Below are positions 8,806 to 19,208 of a DNA stretch of 64,000 bases, piece after piece. Location of the stretch: NCBI GenBank assembly GCA_964634325.1, contig CAZWJF010000012.1, forward strand, positions 29,846 to 93,845. The letters are read 5' to 3'. The notes beneath the pieces were generated by a model, which was not told where the DNA came from, searched no databases, and saw only the letters and a program-made list of their open reading frames with translations. The stretch is from JAJXWB01 sp964634325 (GTDB lineage: Bacteria > Pseudomonadota > Alphaproteobacteria > Rhizobiales > Beijerinckiaceae). A program made the translations under genes and the position numbers. The stretch's first letter is position 1. The number at the start of each line of letters is the position of its first letter.

Positions 8806-11799
8806 TCAGGCGAAGGCTTCGTCCAAGAAGGCTTTCAGCTGCGCGAGGTGGCGCGACATCGTGCCGGTGGCGGTCGCGGCGGAGGCTGGACGCCCGACAT
8901 AGACCGCACGTTTCGCCTTGAGGCCGGCCTGTCCGAGCACCCATTCCAGATAGGGCTCGACGAAGGACCAGGCGCCCATGTTCTTGGGCTCCTCCTGACA
9001 CCACACGACGTCGGCTTTCTTGAAGCGCGACATTTCGTGGACGAGCGACTTCAGCGGGAAGGGATAGAGCTGCTCGACGCGCAGGAGATACACGTCGTCG
9101 ATTCCACGCTTCTCGCGCTCCTCATAGAGGTCGTAATACACCTTGCCGGTGCACAGCACGACGCGACGAATCTTTTCGTCCTTCACGAGTTTGATCTTCT
9201 CGTCCTTCAGCCGCTCGGCGTCGTCGGCGATCCAGCGCTGGAAGTACGAATCCGGCCCCATCTCGTCGACGCGCGAAACGCAGCGCTTGTGCCGCAGCAG
9301 CGATTTCGGCGTCATGAGGATCAGCGGCTTGCGGAAGTCGCGCCGGAGCTGACGACGCAGAATGTGGAAGTAGTTCGCCGGCGTCGTGCAATTGGCGACC
9401 TGCATGTTGTCTTCGGCGCACAATTGCAGGTAGCGCTCGAGACGCGCCGAGGAATGCTCCGGGCCCTGGCCTTCGTAGCCATGCGGCAGCAGACAGACGA
9501 GACCGGACATGCGCAACCACTTGCGTTCGCCCGACGAAATGAACTGGTCGAACAGAACCTGCGCGCCGTTCGCGAAGTCGCCGAACTGCGCTTCCCAGAG
9601 GGTCAGCGCCTCCGGCTCGGCCAGCGAATATCCGTATTCGAAACCGAGCACGGCTTCCTCGGACAGCATGGAGTTGATGACTTCGTACTTGCCCTGCTTG
9701 CCTTCGTTCAGATGGTTGAGCGGCGCGTAACGACGCTCGGTCTCCTGATCGATCAGCATCGAGTGACGCTGCGAGAAGGTGCCGCGCTCGACGTCCTGTC
9801 CGGACAGACGCACGCGATAGCCGTCCCACAGGAAGGTCGCGAACGCCATGGCTTCCGCCATCGCCCAGTCGACGCCCTCGCCGGTCTCGATCATCTTCCG
9901 ACGGTTGTCGAGAAAGCGCTTGATCGTGCGGTGAACGTTGAAGCCCTCGGGCGTTTCGGTCAGTTTCAGACCGAGCATCTTGAGATGCCCGAGATCGACG
10001 CCGGTCTTGCCGCGGCGCGGATCGTCGTCGTCGTTCGACGCCTTCAGGCCGGCCCAGCGGCCGTCGAGCCAGTCGGCCTTGTTGGGCTTGAACGCCTGAC
10101 CGGCTTCGAATTCGGCTTCGAGGCGATGCCGCCAGTCGCCCATCATCTTGTCGACTTCGCCCTTGGTGATCAGCCCTTCGCCGATCAGCTTCTCGCTGTA
10201 GATTTCGAGCGTCGTCTTGTGCGACCGGATTTTCCGGTACATCAGCGGCTGAGTGAAGCCCGGTTCGTCGCCTTCGTTATGGCCGAAGCGGCGATAGCAC
10301 CACATGTCGATGACGACGGGCTTCTCGAAGCGCATGCGGAATTCCGTCGCGACCTTGGCCGCGAACACCACCGCCTCCGGGTCGTCGCCGTTGACGTGGA
10401 AGATCGGCGCCTCGACCATCTTCGCCACGTCGGACGGATAGGGCGAGGAACGCGAATAGCGCGGATAGGTGGTGAAGCCGATCTGGTTGTTGATGATGAA
10501 ATGGATCGAGCCGCCGGTGCGATGACCCTTGAGGCCGGACAGGCCGAAGCATTCGGCGATCACGCCCTGGCCCGCGAAAGCCGCATCGCCGTGGATCAGC
10601 AGGGGCATCACGGCCTGTCGATTGACCGGCCCGTCGCCGCGCAATTGGTCCTGCTTGGCGCGCACCTTGCCGAGCACGACCGGATCGACGATTTCGAGAT
10701 GCGACGGATTGGCGGTGAGCGACAGGTGGACCTTGTTCGAATCGAACTCGCGATCCGACGAGGCGCCGAGGTGATACTTGACGTCGCCGGAGCCCTCGAC
10801 CTCGCCCGGAATGAACGAGCCGCCCTTGAACTCGTGGAACAGGGCGCGATGCGGCTTGCCCATGACCTGGCAGAGGACGTTCAGCCGGCCGCGGTGCGCC
10901 ATGCCGAGCACGATCTCCTTGGCGCCGAGCGCGCCGCCGCGCTTGATGATCTGCTCGAGCGCGGGAATCATCGACTCGCCGCCGTCGAGACCGAAGCGCT
11001 TGGTGCCGGTGTATTTGACGTCGATGAACTTTTCGAAGCCTTCAGCCTCTACCAGCTTTTGAAGGATCGCGCGCTTGCCTTCCTTGGTGAAGGCGATCTC
11101 TTTGTCGGGCCCTTCGATCCGCTCCTGCAGCCACGCTTTCTCCGCGGGATCGGAGATGTGCATGAACTCGTAGCCGATGTTGGAGCAATAAGTGCGGCGC
11201 AGAATGGCGAGCATTTCGAATATGGTCGCGTATTCGAGACCGAGCACGTGATCGATGAAGATCTTGCGGTCGTAATCGGAATCCTCGAAGCCGTAGGTCG
11301 AGGGATGCAGTTCCTCGTGATCCATGCGGGCTTCGATGCCGAGCGGATCGAGATTGGCGTGCAGATGGCCGCGCATGCGGTAGGCGCGGATCATCATGAT
11401 CGCGCGCACCGAATCGCGGGTGGCGCGCTGCAAGTCCGCATCGGAGAGCTGCTCGCCCTTGGCGGTCGCCTTGCCCTTGATCTTGTCGCCCAGCGCCTTT
11501 TCGGCCGAGGGCCAGTCGCCGTCGAGCGCATTGACCAGGTCGCCCTTGGGCGCGGCCGGCCAGTTCTTGTTCTTCCACGAAGCGCCGCGCGCGTTCTTCT
11601 CGACGACGGCCTTGTCGTCCTTCAGGGCCTCGAAGAATTCGCGCCATTCGGGATCGACAGACGCGGGGTTCTGCTCGTAGGCGTCCTGAAGTTGCGCGAC
11701 ATAGGTCGCGTTGCCGCCGTAAAGAAACGAGGTGTCGGCGAAGGATTCGTTCTGCGCCGAGCGACCCGCGCCGGCCCCGTTCGCTCCAGTATCGGCCAT
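8806..11799 (-). CDS. sucA: 2-oxoglutarate dehydrogenase E1
   Basis: Thiamine diphosphate-dependent decarboxylase of 2-oxoglutarate. The protein is 997 residues when started at the ATG at 11799, which has GGAG 8 bases upstream; the alternative start 18 bases earlier lacks a site. The N-terminus (SFLYGGNATYVAQLQDAY) is the E2-binding segment typical of this E1. The ThDP/Mg region HVNGDDPEAVVFA and the RRFGHNEGDEP motif are intact in the middle, and the transketolase-like C-terminal domain is complete. It sits between sucD (136 bp away, with a hairpin in the gap) and sucB. Confidence 0.97.
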   Translation of the reverse strand: MADTGANGAGAGRSAQNESFADTSFLYGGNATYVAQLQDAYEQNPASVDPEWREFFEALKDDKAVVEKNARGASWKNKNWPAAPKGDLVNALDGDWPSAEKALGDKIKGKATAKGEQLSDADLQRATRDSVRAIMMIRAYRMRGHLHANLDPLGIEARMDHEELHPSTYGFEDSDYDRKIFIDHVLGLEYATIFEMLAILRRTYCSNIGYEFMHISDPAEKAWLQERIEGPDKEIAFTKEGKRAILQKLVEAEGFEKFIDVKYTGTKRFGLDGGESMIPALEQIIKRGGALGAKEIVLGMAHRGRLNVLCQVMGKPHRALFHEFKGGSFIPGEVEGSGDVKYHLGASSDREFDSNKVHLSLTANPSHLEIVDPVVLGKVRAKQDQLRGDGPVNRQAVMPLLIHGDAAFAGQGVIAECFGLSGLKGHRTGGSIHFIINNQIGFTTYPRYSRSSPYPSDVAKMVEAPIFHVNGDDPEAVVFAAKVATEFRMRFEKPVVIDMWCYRRFGHNEGDEPGFTQPLMYRKIRSHKTTLEIYSEKLIGEGLITKGEVDKMMGDWRHRLEAEFEAGQAFKPNKADWLDGRWAGLKASNDDDDPRRGKTGVDLGHLKMLGLKLTETPEGFNVHRTIKRFLDNRRKMIETGEGVDWAMAEAMAFATFLWDGYRVRLSGQDVERGTFSQRHSMLIDQETERRYAPLNHLNEGKQGKYEVINSMLSEEAVLGFEYGYSLAEPEALTLWEAQFGDFANGAQVLFDQFISSGERKWLRMSGLVCLLPHGYEGQGPEHSSARLERYLQLCAEDNMQVANCTTPANYFHILRRQLRRDFRKPLILMTPKSLLRHKRCVSRVDEMGPDSYFQRWIADDAERLKDEKIKLVKDEKIRRVVLCTGKVYYDLYEEREKRGIDDVYLLRVEQLYPFPLKSLVHEMSRFKKADVVWCQEEPKNMGAWSFVEPYLEWVLGQAGLKAKRAVYVGRPASAATATGTMSRHLAQLKAFLDEAFA

Positions 11800-11901
11800 G
11801 CTGGTTCTCCGTGGCAAAGCATGCGACGCCGCAGCGTCGCGCGACAGGCGGCGCGCCTCATATGACAGCGCGCCGCGTTCGTTCGATCGTTACATCGTCA
11901 G

Positions 11902-11926
11902 CCCTCCGCCCATGTAGGGCGGAGGG
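11902..11926. other. Intergenic hairpin between sucD and sucA
   Basis: A perfect 10-bp inverted repeat, CCCTCCGCCC-ATGTA-GGGCGGAGGG, begins 9 bases downstream of the sucD stop in the 136-bp gap before sucA. No T-run follows on the minus strand, so it is not a classic terminator. A processing or 3'-end protecting structure that sets different levels for sucCD and sucAB is plausible. Confidence 0.6.
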
Positions 11927-11935
11927 TCTGGTCGT

Positions 11936-12819
11936 TCAGCCCTTGAGCAGTTCGGCGAGCGTCTTGCCGAGCCGTGCGGGCGAGGGCGAAACCTTGATGC
12001 CCGCAGCCTCCATCGCCGCAATCTTGTCTTCCGCGCCGCCCTTGCCGCCGGAGATGATCGCGCCGGCGTGGCCCATGCGACGGCCGGGAGGCGCGGTGCG
12101 GCCCGCGATGAAGCCGACGGTCGGCTTCTTGCGGCCGCGCTTGGCCTCGTCCTTGAGGAACTGGGCGGCGTCTTCTTCCGCAGAGCCGCCGATCTCGCCG
12201 ATCATGATGATCGACTTGGTCTCGTCGTCGGCGAGGAACATCTCGAGGATGTCGATGAACTCCGTGCCCTTCACGGGGTCGCCGCCGATGCCGACCGCCG
12301 ACGTCTGGCCGAGGCCGACCTGCGTGGTCTGGAAGACCGCTTCATAGGTCAGCGTGCCGGAGCGCGAGACGACGCCGACGGAGCCGCGGCTGAAAATGTT
12401 GCCCGGCATGATGCCGATCTTGCACTCGCCGGCCGTCATGACGCCCGGGCAGTTCGGACCGATGAGGCGCGACTTGGAGCCGATCAGCGAGCGCTTCACG
12501 CGGATCATGTCCTGAACCGGAATGCCTTCGGTGATGCAGACGATCAGCGGGATCTCCGCGTCGATCGCCTCGCAAATCGCGTCGGCCGCGCCCGGCGGGG
12601 GAACGTAGATCACAGAGGCGTCGGCGCCGGTCTTCTCACGAGCTTCCGCGACCGTGTCGAAGATGGGCAGGCCCAGATGAGAGGCGCCGCCCTTGCCGGG
12701 CGAGGTGCCGCCGACCATCTTCGTGCCGTAGGCGATCGCCTGCTCGGAATGGAAGGTGCCGTTCTTGCCGGTGAAGCCCTGGCAGATGACCTTGGTGTCT
12801 TTGTTGATGAGGACGGACA

Positions 12820-12820
<1 letters not shown>
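11936..12820 (-). CDS. sucD: Succinyl-CoA synthetase alpha subunit
   Basis: Alpha subunit of ADP-forming succinate-CoA ligase; it binds CoA and carries the phosphohistidine. 294 residues, the usual size. The N-terminal CoA-binding domain has QGFTGKNGTFHSEQA, and the catalytic H251 lies in RRMGHAGAIISGG. The ATG at 12820 shares one base with the sucC stop (TGATG), so the two subunits are translationally coupled. The paralogous malate thiokinase of the serine cycle looks similar; linkage to sucC, mdh and sucAB favours the TCA enzyme. Confidence 0.95.
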
Positions 12821-14019
<1,199 letters not shown>

Positions 14020-14114
14020 TAGAAGCTTCCCTCCTCACGCACGCGTCCCCGCGTACGATGAAAGACCGTCGAAGTGCGTGCGCCGGCGACGCAGGCCGCC
14101 GGCGCTCATCAATA

Positions 14115-15077
14115 TCAGGCGAAAGCCGGATCGATCTTCTTGCAGGCCTCGATGAGGCCCTGAACAGCGGCGACCGACTTGGCGAACATCGCCTTTTCGG
14201 TCTCGTCGAAGACGATCTCGACGACCTTCTCGACGCCATTCGCGCCGATGACGGCCGGAACGCCGACGTACATGTCCTTGACGCCATACTGGCCGCTCAG
14301 ATGCGCGGCGATCGGCAGGATGCGGCGCTGATCGTTGAGATAGGACTCAGCCATGGCGATGGCCGAAGCCGCCGGCGCGTAGAAGGCCGAACCGGTCTTC
14401 AACAGTGCGACGATCTCGCCGCCGCCCTTGCGGGTGCGCTCGACGATCGCGTCGAGTTTCTCCTGGGTCAGCCAGCCCATCTTGACGAGATCGGGCAGCG
14501 GCACGCCGCCGACGGTCGAATGGCGGACGAGCGGCACCATGTCGTCGCCGTGGCCGCCGAGCGTCATGGCGTGCACGTCCTTGACCGAGACGTTCATCGC
14601 CTCGGCGAGGAAGTAACGGAAGCGCGCGGAGTCGAGCACGCCGGCCATGCCGACGACCTTGTTGGCCGGCAGGCCCGAGGCCTTCTGCAGCGCCCAGACC
14701 ATCGCGTCGAGCGGGTTGGTGATGCAGATGACGAAGGCGTTGGGCGCATACTGCTTGATGCCGGCGCCCACCGAGGCCATCACCTTCAGGTTGATGCCGA
14801 GGAGGTCGTCGCGGCTCATGCCGGGCTTGCGCGGCACGCCCGCGGTCACGATGATCACGTCCGAGCCGGCGATGTCCTTGTAGTCGTTCGCGCCGGACAG
14901 CTTGGCGTCGAAGCCGTCGACGGGCGAGGATTCGGCGAGGTCGAGCGCCTTGCCTTGCGGCGTGCCCTCGGCGATGTCGAACAGGACGATGTCGCCGAGT
15001 TCCTTGAGGCCGGCGAGATGGGCCAGCGTTCCGCCGATCTGTCCGGCCCCGATCAATGCGATTTTCTTACGCGCCAT
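14115..15077 (-). CDS. mdh: Malate dehydrogenase (LDH-like type)
   Basis: NAD-dependent oxidation of malate to oxaloacetate. 320 residues, the short lactate-dehydrogenase-like MDH type normal for alphaproteobacteria. The nucleotide loop GAGQIG is at residues 10-15; substrate arginines R83 and R89 lie in GVPRKPGMSRDD, R153 in LDSARFR, and the catalytic H176 in LGGHGDDM. The ATG at 15077 follows an AAGGA ribosome site, and upstream in-frame starts add non-homologous residues. It is the first gene of the suc block, so the 5' region at 15078-15391 probably holds the operon promoter. Confidence 0.95.
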   Translation of the reverse strand: MARKKIALIGAGQIGGTLAHLAGLKELGDIVLFDIAEGTPQGKALDLAESSPVDGFDAKLSGANDYKDIAGSDVIIVTAGVPRKPGMSRDDLLGINLKVMASVGAGIKQYAPNAFVICITNPLDAMVWALQKASGLPANKVVGMAGVLDSARFRYFLAEAMNVSVKDVHAMTLGGHGDDMVPLVRHSTVGGVPLPDLVKMGWLTQEKLDAIVERTRKGGGEIVALLKTGSAFYAPAASAIAMAESYLNDQRRILPIAAHLSGQYGVKDMYVGVPAVIGANGVEKVVEIVFDETEKAMFAKSVAAVQGLIEACKKIDPAFA

Positions 15078-15391
15078 GAGTGTCGATCCTTGTCGAACCG
15101 CCCGAGGGGCAGTGCGGGGCGACTTTCTTTGTCGTCCCAGAGTCTGCGCGCGCCTCGACAAAGCCGATCAGACGCGGATTTGCCAGCGCGGGCGTTTCTT
15201 TGAACCGATCGCGTGAAACTGGCAAGGCAACGAAAGACTCAGATCGCACGCTCGCTGCGCGTCGGTCGCCATGTCCACGAGCAATCGGACTAGGAACGCA
15301 TTCGATTTCAGGAGAGTACCAAAAATTAGGCAGTCTCGCGCCGCGTCGCATAACCGGTTTCGTATGACAAAATATGTAATCTGTCATCGCC
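15078..15391. promoter_or_regulatory. mdh upstream region with inverted repeat
   Basis: This 314-bp stretch without a gene separates mdh from the upstream TetR gene on the same strand. It contains an AT-rich inverted repeat, ATGACA-12 nt-TGTCAT (15364-15387). Nine of twelve half-site positions match, and it lies 4 bases beyond the TetR stop and about 290 bp before mdh. The size and symmetry fit a TetR-type operator. No convincing -35/-10 pair was identified, and no small ORF with a good ribosome site was seen in the rest. Confidence 0.45.
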
Positions 15392-16000
15392 TCAGTAGCG
15401 GCCGGATCGCAGCTCCTGCAGCACAATACGCGCGACGCGCGCGGAACGATTATCGACGGAGGCGCGCGGCGCGCTCGCGTCCAGCGCGATGGCCGCAGGG
15501 TGGACGAACCGGTGCGCGACGTCAAAGACCAGGGAAATCGCCCGCCGCAAGTCGATCTGCCGGAAATTGCCCTGGGCGACCCCTTCTTCGATCGTTCGCT
15601 GAACCGCGCCCTGCAGTCGGCCCTGATGCTTGCGGGCGAGTGGCGCGTCAGCCTCCGCCGCATCGGCCAGCAGCCGGAACAATTGCGGGTCCCGTTCGAG
15701 TTTGTCTCGGTAGGCGCGATGGATCGCAAAGAGAATGCGCTCGAGTTTGTCCGGCGCGGGGTCTGGACCCTCTGCGATCACCCGGACCTCCGCCTCGATC
15801 GGCTTCAGCCAGGCGGCGGTCACTTCGTCGATCAACGCCGCTTTCGACGGGAAATAGCGGTAGACGTTGGCGTGCGACATGCCCGCCGCTTCGGCGATGG
15901 CGACGACGGTCGCCCGCTTGGGGCCGTAGCGCCGTAAAAAGGTGGTCGCCGCGTCCATGATCCGCGCATCGGCCGACTGGCCCTGATGTCCGGATTCCAT
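15392..16000 (-). CDS. TetR/AcrR-family transcriptional regulator
   Basis: 202-residue one-component regulator. The N-terminal helix-turn-helix (about residues 10-57) has the classic TetR recognition segment AEAAGMSHANVYRYFPSKAAL. The C-terminal ligand domain (about 75-190) has WLKPIEAEV and RLLADAAEADAPLARKHQG, the latter resembling the TetR_C_7 AcrR-like group. The ligand and targets are unknown. It lies 11 bp downstream of zapE on the same strand, and a palindrome that could be its operator is just beyond its stop, facing the mdh operon. Confidence 0.88.
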   Translation of the reverse strand: MESGHQGQSADARIMDAATTFLRRYGPKRATVVAIAEAAGMSHANVYRYFPSKAALIDEVTAAWLKPIEAEVRVIAEGPDPAPDKLERILFAIHRAYRDKLERDPQLFRLLADAAEADAPLARKHQGRLQGAVQRTIEEGVAQGNFRQIDLRRAISLVFDVAHRFVHPAAIALDASAPRASVDNRSARVARIVLQELRSGRY

Positions 16001-16011
16001 GATCGGCCCTC

Positions 16012-17184
16012 TCAGGTCTCGACGAGGCCGCCGGTGTCGCCGGAGGCGTCGGAAAGCGAACCGTGCGGCAGCGCGAGATATTCCTGCGACTGCATCTCGA
16101 TCAATCGCGAGACGGTGCGGTCGAATTCGAAGGCTTCGTGCCCGGATCCGCCTTCATAGAGCGCCTGTGGCGGCGCGGCGGCGGCGGCCACCAGTTTGAC
16201 GCGGTGGTCGTACAGGGCGTCGATCAGCACGATGAACCGCTTCACCTCGTTTCTCTTCGCCGGGTTCAGGATCGGAACGCCGTCCATGACGATGGTGTGG
16301 TAGATCCGTGCGATCTCCACGAAGTCGCTCGCGCCCAGCGGCCTGTCGCACAGGTCCTCGTAGCGCACACGCGCCACGTTATGCGCGGCCTCGGGGATCT
16401 CCACGTCCCGGCCGAAGACGCGGACGACGTCGCGCGCGCCGCGATCTACGCCGGTCAGCGCCTTGAACAGACGCTGCAATTCGTCCGTGGCCTTTTCGCC
16501 GAGCGGCGTGAACCAGACGTCGGACGCCGAAAGCTTTTCGAGACGGAAATCGGTCCGCGAATCCAGACGGAATACGTCCATGCGCGCGCGGATCATGTCG
16601 ATGAAGGGGAGAAACAGCGCGCGATTGAGCCCGTCCCTGTAGAGATCGCCGGGCTCGACGTTCGATGTCGCGACGACCACGACGCCCCGTGCGAAGAGGG
16701 CCTGAAACAGGCGCCCCAAAATCATGGCGTCGGCGATATCGGTGACGGCGAATTCGTCGAAGCACAGCAGCCACGCGTCTTCGGCGAGGTCGGTCGCGAT
16801 GGGCGCGATCGGATCGTCGCCCTTGACCGTTCCGACCTTCTTCTTCTGGCGCCATTCGTGGACGCGGGCGTGGACGTCAGCCATGAATGAATGGAAATGC
16901 GCGCGACGCTTGCGCTTGACCTCGACCGTTTCGAAGAAGAGGTCCATCAGCATCGTCTTGCCGCGGCCGACAGAGCCCCAGACGTACAGGCCGCGGAGCG
17001 GCTCGGGAGGCTTGCGTCCGCCGAACAGCCAGCCGAGCGCGCTCGACTTGCGCGACAGCCGCGACTCGGCAAGCGCGCCGCACAGGGCGTCGAGGCGGCG
17101 GACCGCGTCTTCCTGCGCGGGGTCGCGCTCAATCTGGCCTTGCGCGACCCGTTCGGAATAGCGTCTCTGGATCGTGCCGGACAT
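16012..17184 (-). CDS. zapE: Cell division ATPase ZapE (AFG1 family)
   Basis: AFG1-like P-loop ATPase; in E. coli ZapE associates with the Z ring under stress. 390 residues, near the usual 370-400. The Walker A GSVGRGKT is at residues 70-77, Walker B LLCFDEFAVTD at about 139-149, and the sensor segment VVVATSNVEPGDLYRDGLNR follows. The N-terminal LDALCGAL and the LYVWGSVGRGKTMLMD context are typical. It sits 54 bp downstream of the EVE-domain gene on the same strand, and near the mdh/suc block as in many related genomes. Confidence 0.93.
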   Translation of the reverse strand: MSGTIQRRYSERVAQGQIERDPAQEDAVRRLDALCGALAESRLSRKSSALGWLFGGRKPPEPLRGLYVWGSVGRGKTMLMDLFFETVEVKRKRRAHFHSFMADVHARVHEWRQKKKVGTVKGDDPIAPIATDLAEDAWLLCFDEFAVTDIADAMILGRLFQALFARGVVVVATSNVEPGDLYRDGLNRALFLPFIDMIRARMDVFRLDSRTDFRLEKLSASDVWFTPLGEKATDELQRLFKALTGVDRGARDVVRVFGRDVEIPEAAHNVARVRYEDLCDRPLGASDFVEIARIYHTIVMDGVPILNPAKRNEVKRFIVLIDALYDHRVKLVAAAAAPPQALYEGGSGHEAFEFDRTVSRLIEMQSQEYLALPHGSLSDASGDTGGLVET

Positions 17185-17238
17185 CGCTGGCTCCTCGCCG
17201 ACAGGCCTTAAGCGGCCGCGCCGTCGCAGCGCAATAGC

Positions 17239-17652
17239 TTAAAGGCCGGCCATCGCGCAGACGATTCGCCATTCGTCGTCGGTCACGGGCTGGACAGACA
17301 GGCGCGAGTTGGTCGCCAGAACCATTTTCGCAAGGCGAGGCTCGGCTTTGACGGCGACGAGCGGCACCGGCTTCGGGAGCGTCGTCTTCGCCTTCACGTC
17401 GACCATGCCGAACTTGCCGCTTTCGTCGGACGGGTCGGGATAAAAGGTCTTGATGATCTCGACGATCCCCACCACGGCGCGCTCTTCGTTGGAATGATAG
17501 AAGAACGCCGTCTCGCCCTTCTTCATCGCCATCAGGCATTGCTTGGCCTGATGGTTGCGCACCCCGTTCCAGAACGTGCCCTTTGCGCCAGCCTCGACCT
17601 GTTGCGTCCAGGACCAGGTCGAAGGCTCGCTCTTCATCAACCAATGCGCCAT
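17239..17652 (-). CDS. EVE domain protein
   Basis: 137-residue single-domain EVE protein of the PUA-like fold, a family thought to bind modified nucleobases. Typical features are the start MAHWLMKSEPSTWSW, WNGVRNHQAK near residue 30, GETAFFYHSNEERAVVGIVEI, and the Pro-rich KTTLPKPVPL turn. It ends the tsaD-PLD-gpsA-EVE series, 16 bp after gpsA. The biological role is unknown in bacteria; the link with tsaD (tRNA t6A synthesis) is suggestive but only contextual. Confidence 0.9.
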   Translation of the reverse strand: MAHWLMKSEPSTWSWTQQVEAGAKGTFWNGVRNHQAKQCLMAMKKGETAFFYHSNEERAVVGIVEIIKTFYPDPSDESGKFGMVDVKAKTTLPKPVPLVAVKAEPRLAKMVLATNSRLSVQPVTDDEWRIVCAMAGL

Positions 17653-17668
17653 GAGGGGCTCCAGCTTC

Positions 17669-18655
17669 TCAGACTTCCGATTTGACGGGCCGCAACAGCA
17701 GCGAGGCGATCGCCTCGTCGATCGTCGCCTGACCGGCGACGATGGCGTCGACCACGGCGCAGATCGGCATTTCCACGCCGCGGCTCGCCGCCAGTTCGAC
17801 GAGCGCCCGCGCCGTGAATGCGCCTTCGGCGAGTTTGCCGCCGCCGGCGCGCTCCAGCGCCGCGCCTTCGCCCAGCGCGTGGCCGAATGCGAAATTGCGG
17901 GATTGCATCGACGAACAGGTGAGCACGAGATCGCCGAGACCCGAAAGCCCCATCAATGTTTCGGGCTGCGCGCCGAACGCGCGGCCGAAGCGCGACAGTT
18001 CGGCGAAGCCGCGCGCGGTCAGCGCGGCGACCGCGCTCGCGCCGAGCCGTCTGCCGGCCGTGATCCCGCAGGCGATCGCCAGGACGTTCTTCGCCGCGCC
18101 CCCGATTTCGGCGCCGCGCACGTCCGTCGAACGATAGAGCCGGAAATTCGCGGAATCGAACGCGCGGCCCAGGCGTTGTGCGCGATCGGCGTCGCGCGCT
18201 GCGAGCGTGACCGCGGTGGGAAGCCCCGCCGCGACGTCTTCGGCGAAGCTCGGGCCGGACAGGACCGAGGCGACGGCGCCCGGCGCCTCGGCGGCGAGCA
18301 CCTCGCTCAGAAACGCATGTGTGCCGCGTTCGACGCCCTTGGCGCAGATGATCCAATCGACGCCGTCGCGCAGAAACGATGCGGCCGCGCGCGACGTCGC
18401 GCGCATCGTCTGCGCCGGAACCGCGCTGACGACGATTGTCGCGTCCGCCACGACGGACAGATCGGAAACCGGCTCGATCGAAGCCGCGAGCGGCGCGCCG
18501 GGCAGGCGGCGCTCGTTGACGCGGCGCGTGCGCATTTCCGCGACGTGGCCTGCGTCTCGGGCCCAGAGCCGGACCGGCCGACCGCCGCGCGCCGCGAGAT
18601 TGGCGAGCGCGGTTCCCCATGCGCCCGCGCCGAGGACGACGATCTTCTCGTTCAT
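17669..18655 (-). CDS. gpsA: Glycerol-3-phosphate dehydrogenase [NAD(P)+]
   Basis: Reduces dihydroxyacetone phosphate to sn-glycerol 3-phosphate for phospholipid synthesis. 328 residues. The N-terminal nucleotide motif VLGAGAWGTALA, the substrate region SGPSFAEDVAAGLPTAV (about 136-152), and the catalytic lysine segment AKNVLAIACGI are intact. The ATG at 18655 overlaps the stop of the upstream PLD gene as ATGA and has GAGGA about 8 bases upstream, so it is translationally coupled. The longer in-frame start 33 bases earlier would run deep into the PLD gene and is less likely. Confidence 0.95.
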   Translation of the reverse strand: MNEKIVVLGAGAWGTALANLAARGGRPVRLWARDAGHVAEMRTRRVNERRLPGAPLAASIEPVSDLSVVADATIVVSAVPAQTMRATSRAAASFLRDGVDWIICAKGVERGTHAFLSEVLAAEAPGAVASVLSGPSFAEDVAAGLPTAVTLAARDADRAQRLGRAFDSANFRLYRSTDVRGAEIGGAAKNVLAIACGITAGRRLGASAVAALTARGFAELSRFGRAFGAQPETLMGLSGLGDLVLTCSSMQSRNFAFGHALGEGAALERAGGGKLAEGAFTARALVELAASRGVEMPICAVVDAIVAGQATIDEAIASLLLRPVKSEV

Positions 18656-19206
18656 TGCGCAAAATCCTCGTTGCCGGATCGCGCCCAAATCGTCTCGAAA
18701 TTCCGGGCGAAAGCGCCGGCCAGCGCAGGGCTTTCGAGCAAGACGACGTCGTTGTCCTGATAGCGTTCTCCCGAGTAGGAGAAATTGGCGGAGCCTGTGC
18801 GCAGGATGCGGCGGTCGATGAGATAGGATTTGAGGTGCATAGCGTCTCGACCGCGCGCCTTGTACCGGATCGCGACGCCGGGCGTTGCGGCGAGGCCGGC
18901 CAGCGCGTCGTTCGATTTCTCGTTCACGCGAGCCGTTTCGCTGCGGTCCAGGTAGATACGAACCCTGACGCCGCGGCGCGCGGCGTCGCCGAGAGCGCCG
19001 ATGATTCCCCTGTCGGTCAGCACGAATGCGGCCATATCGACGGAGGATCGGGCGCGCGCGAGCGCGTCGAGGTCGAGCGAGGCGGTTTCGGGCGAGGGGC
19101 CGTACATCATCCGCACGCCGGCCAGCACGGGCTCATGCGCGGCTCTGGGCGGGTCGACGACGGCCAGAGCGAGGCTCGCCGCTGCGAGTGAAAGCATGCG
19201 GACCAT
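18652..19206 (-). CDS. Secreted phospholipase D-like nuclease, single HKD motif
   Basis: 184-residue PLD-superfamily protein with one HKD motif: H124-x-K126-x4-D131 followed by GSANFS at 138-143. One motif per chain indicates a homodimeric Nuc-like endonuclease or phosphodiesterase. The start MVRMLSLAAASLALAVV followed by DPPRAAHEP looks like a signal peptide, so the enzyme is probably periplasmic. The ATG at 19206 comes 2 bases after the tsaD stop, and the 3' end overlaps gpsA by four bases. The gene is therefore wedged tightly between two housekeeping genes. The substrate is unknown. Confidence 0.85.
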   Translation of the reverse strand: MVRMLSLAAASLALAVVDPPRAAHEPVLAGVRMMYGPSPETASLDLDALARARSSVDMAAFVLTDRGIIGALGDAARRGVRVRIYLDRSETARVNEKSNDALAGLAATPGVAIRYKARGRDAMHLKSYLIDRRILRTGSANFSYSGERYQDNDVVLLESPALAGAFARNFETIWARSGNEDFAQ

Positions 19207-19208
19207 CT

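Noticed and set aside
8848..11865. 1005-residue plus-strand open frame
   Set aside because: It is the antisense shadow of sucA; the protein has no recognisable motif, and sucA on the other strand is complete with all signatures.
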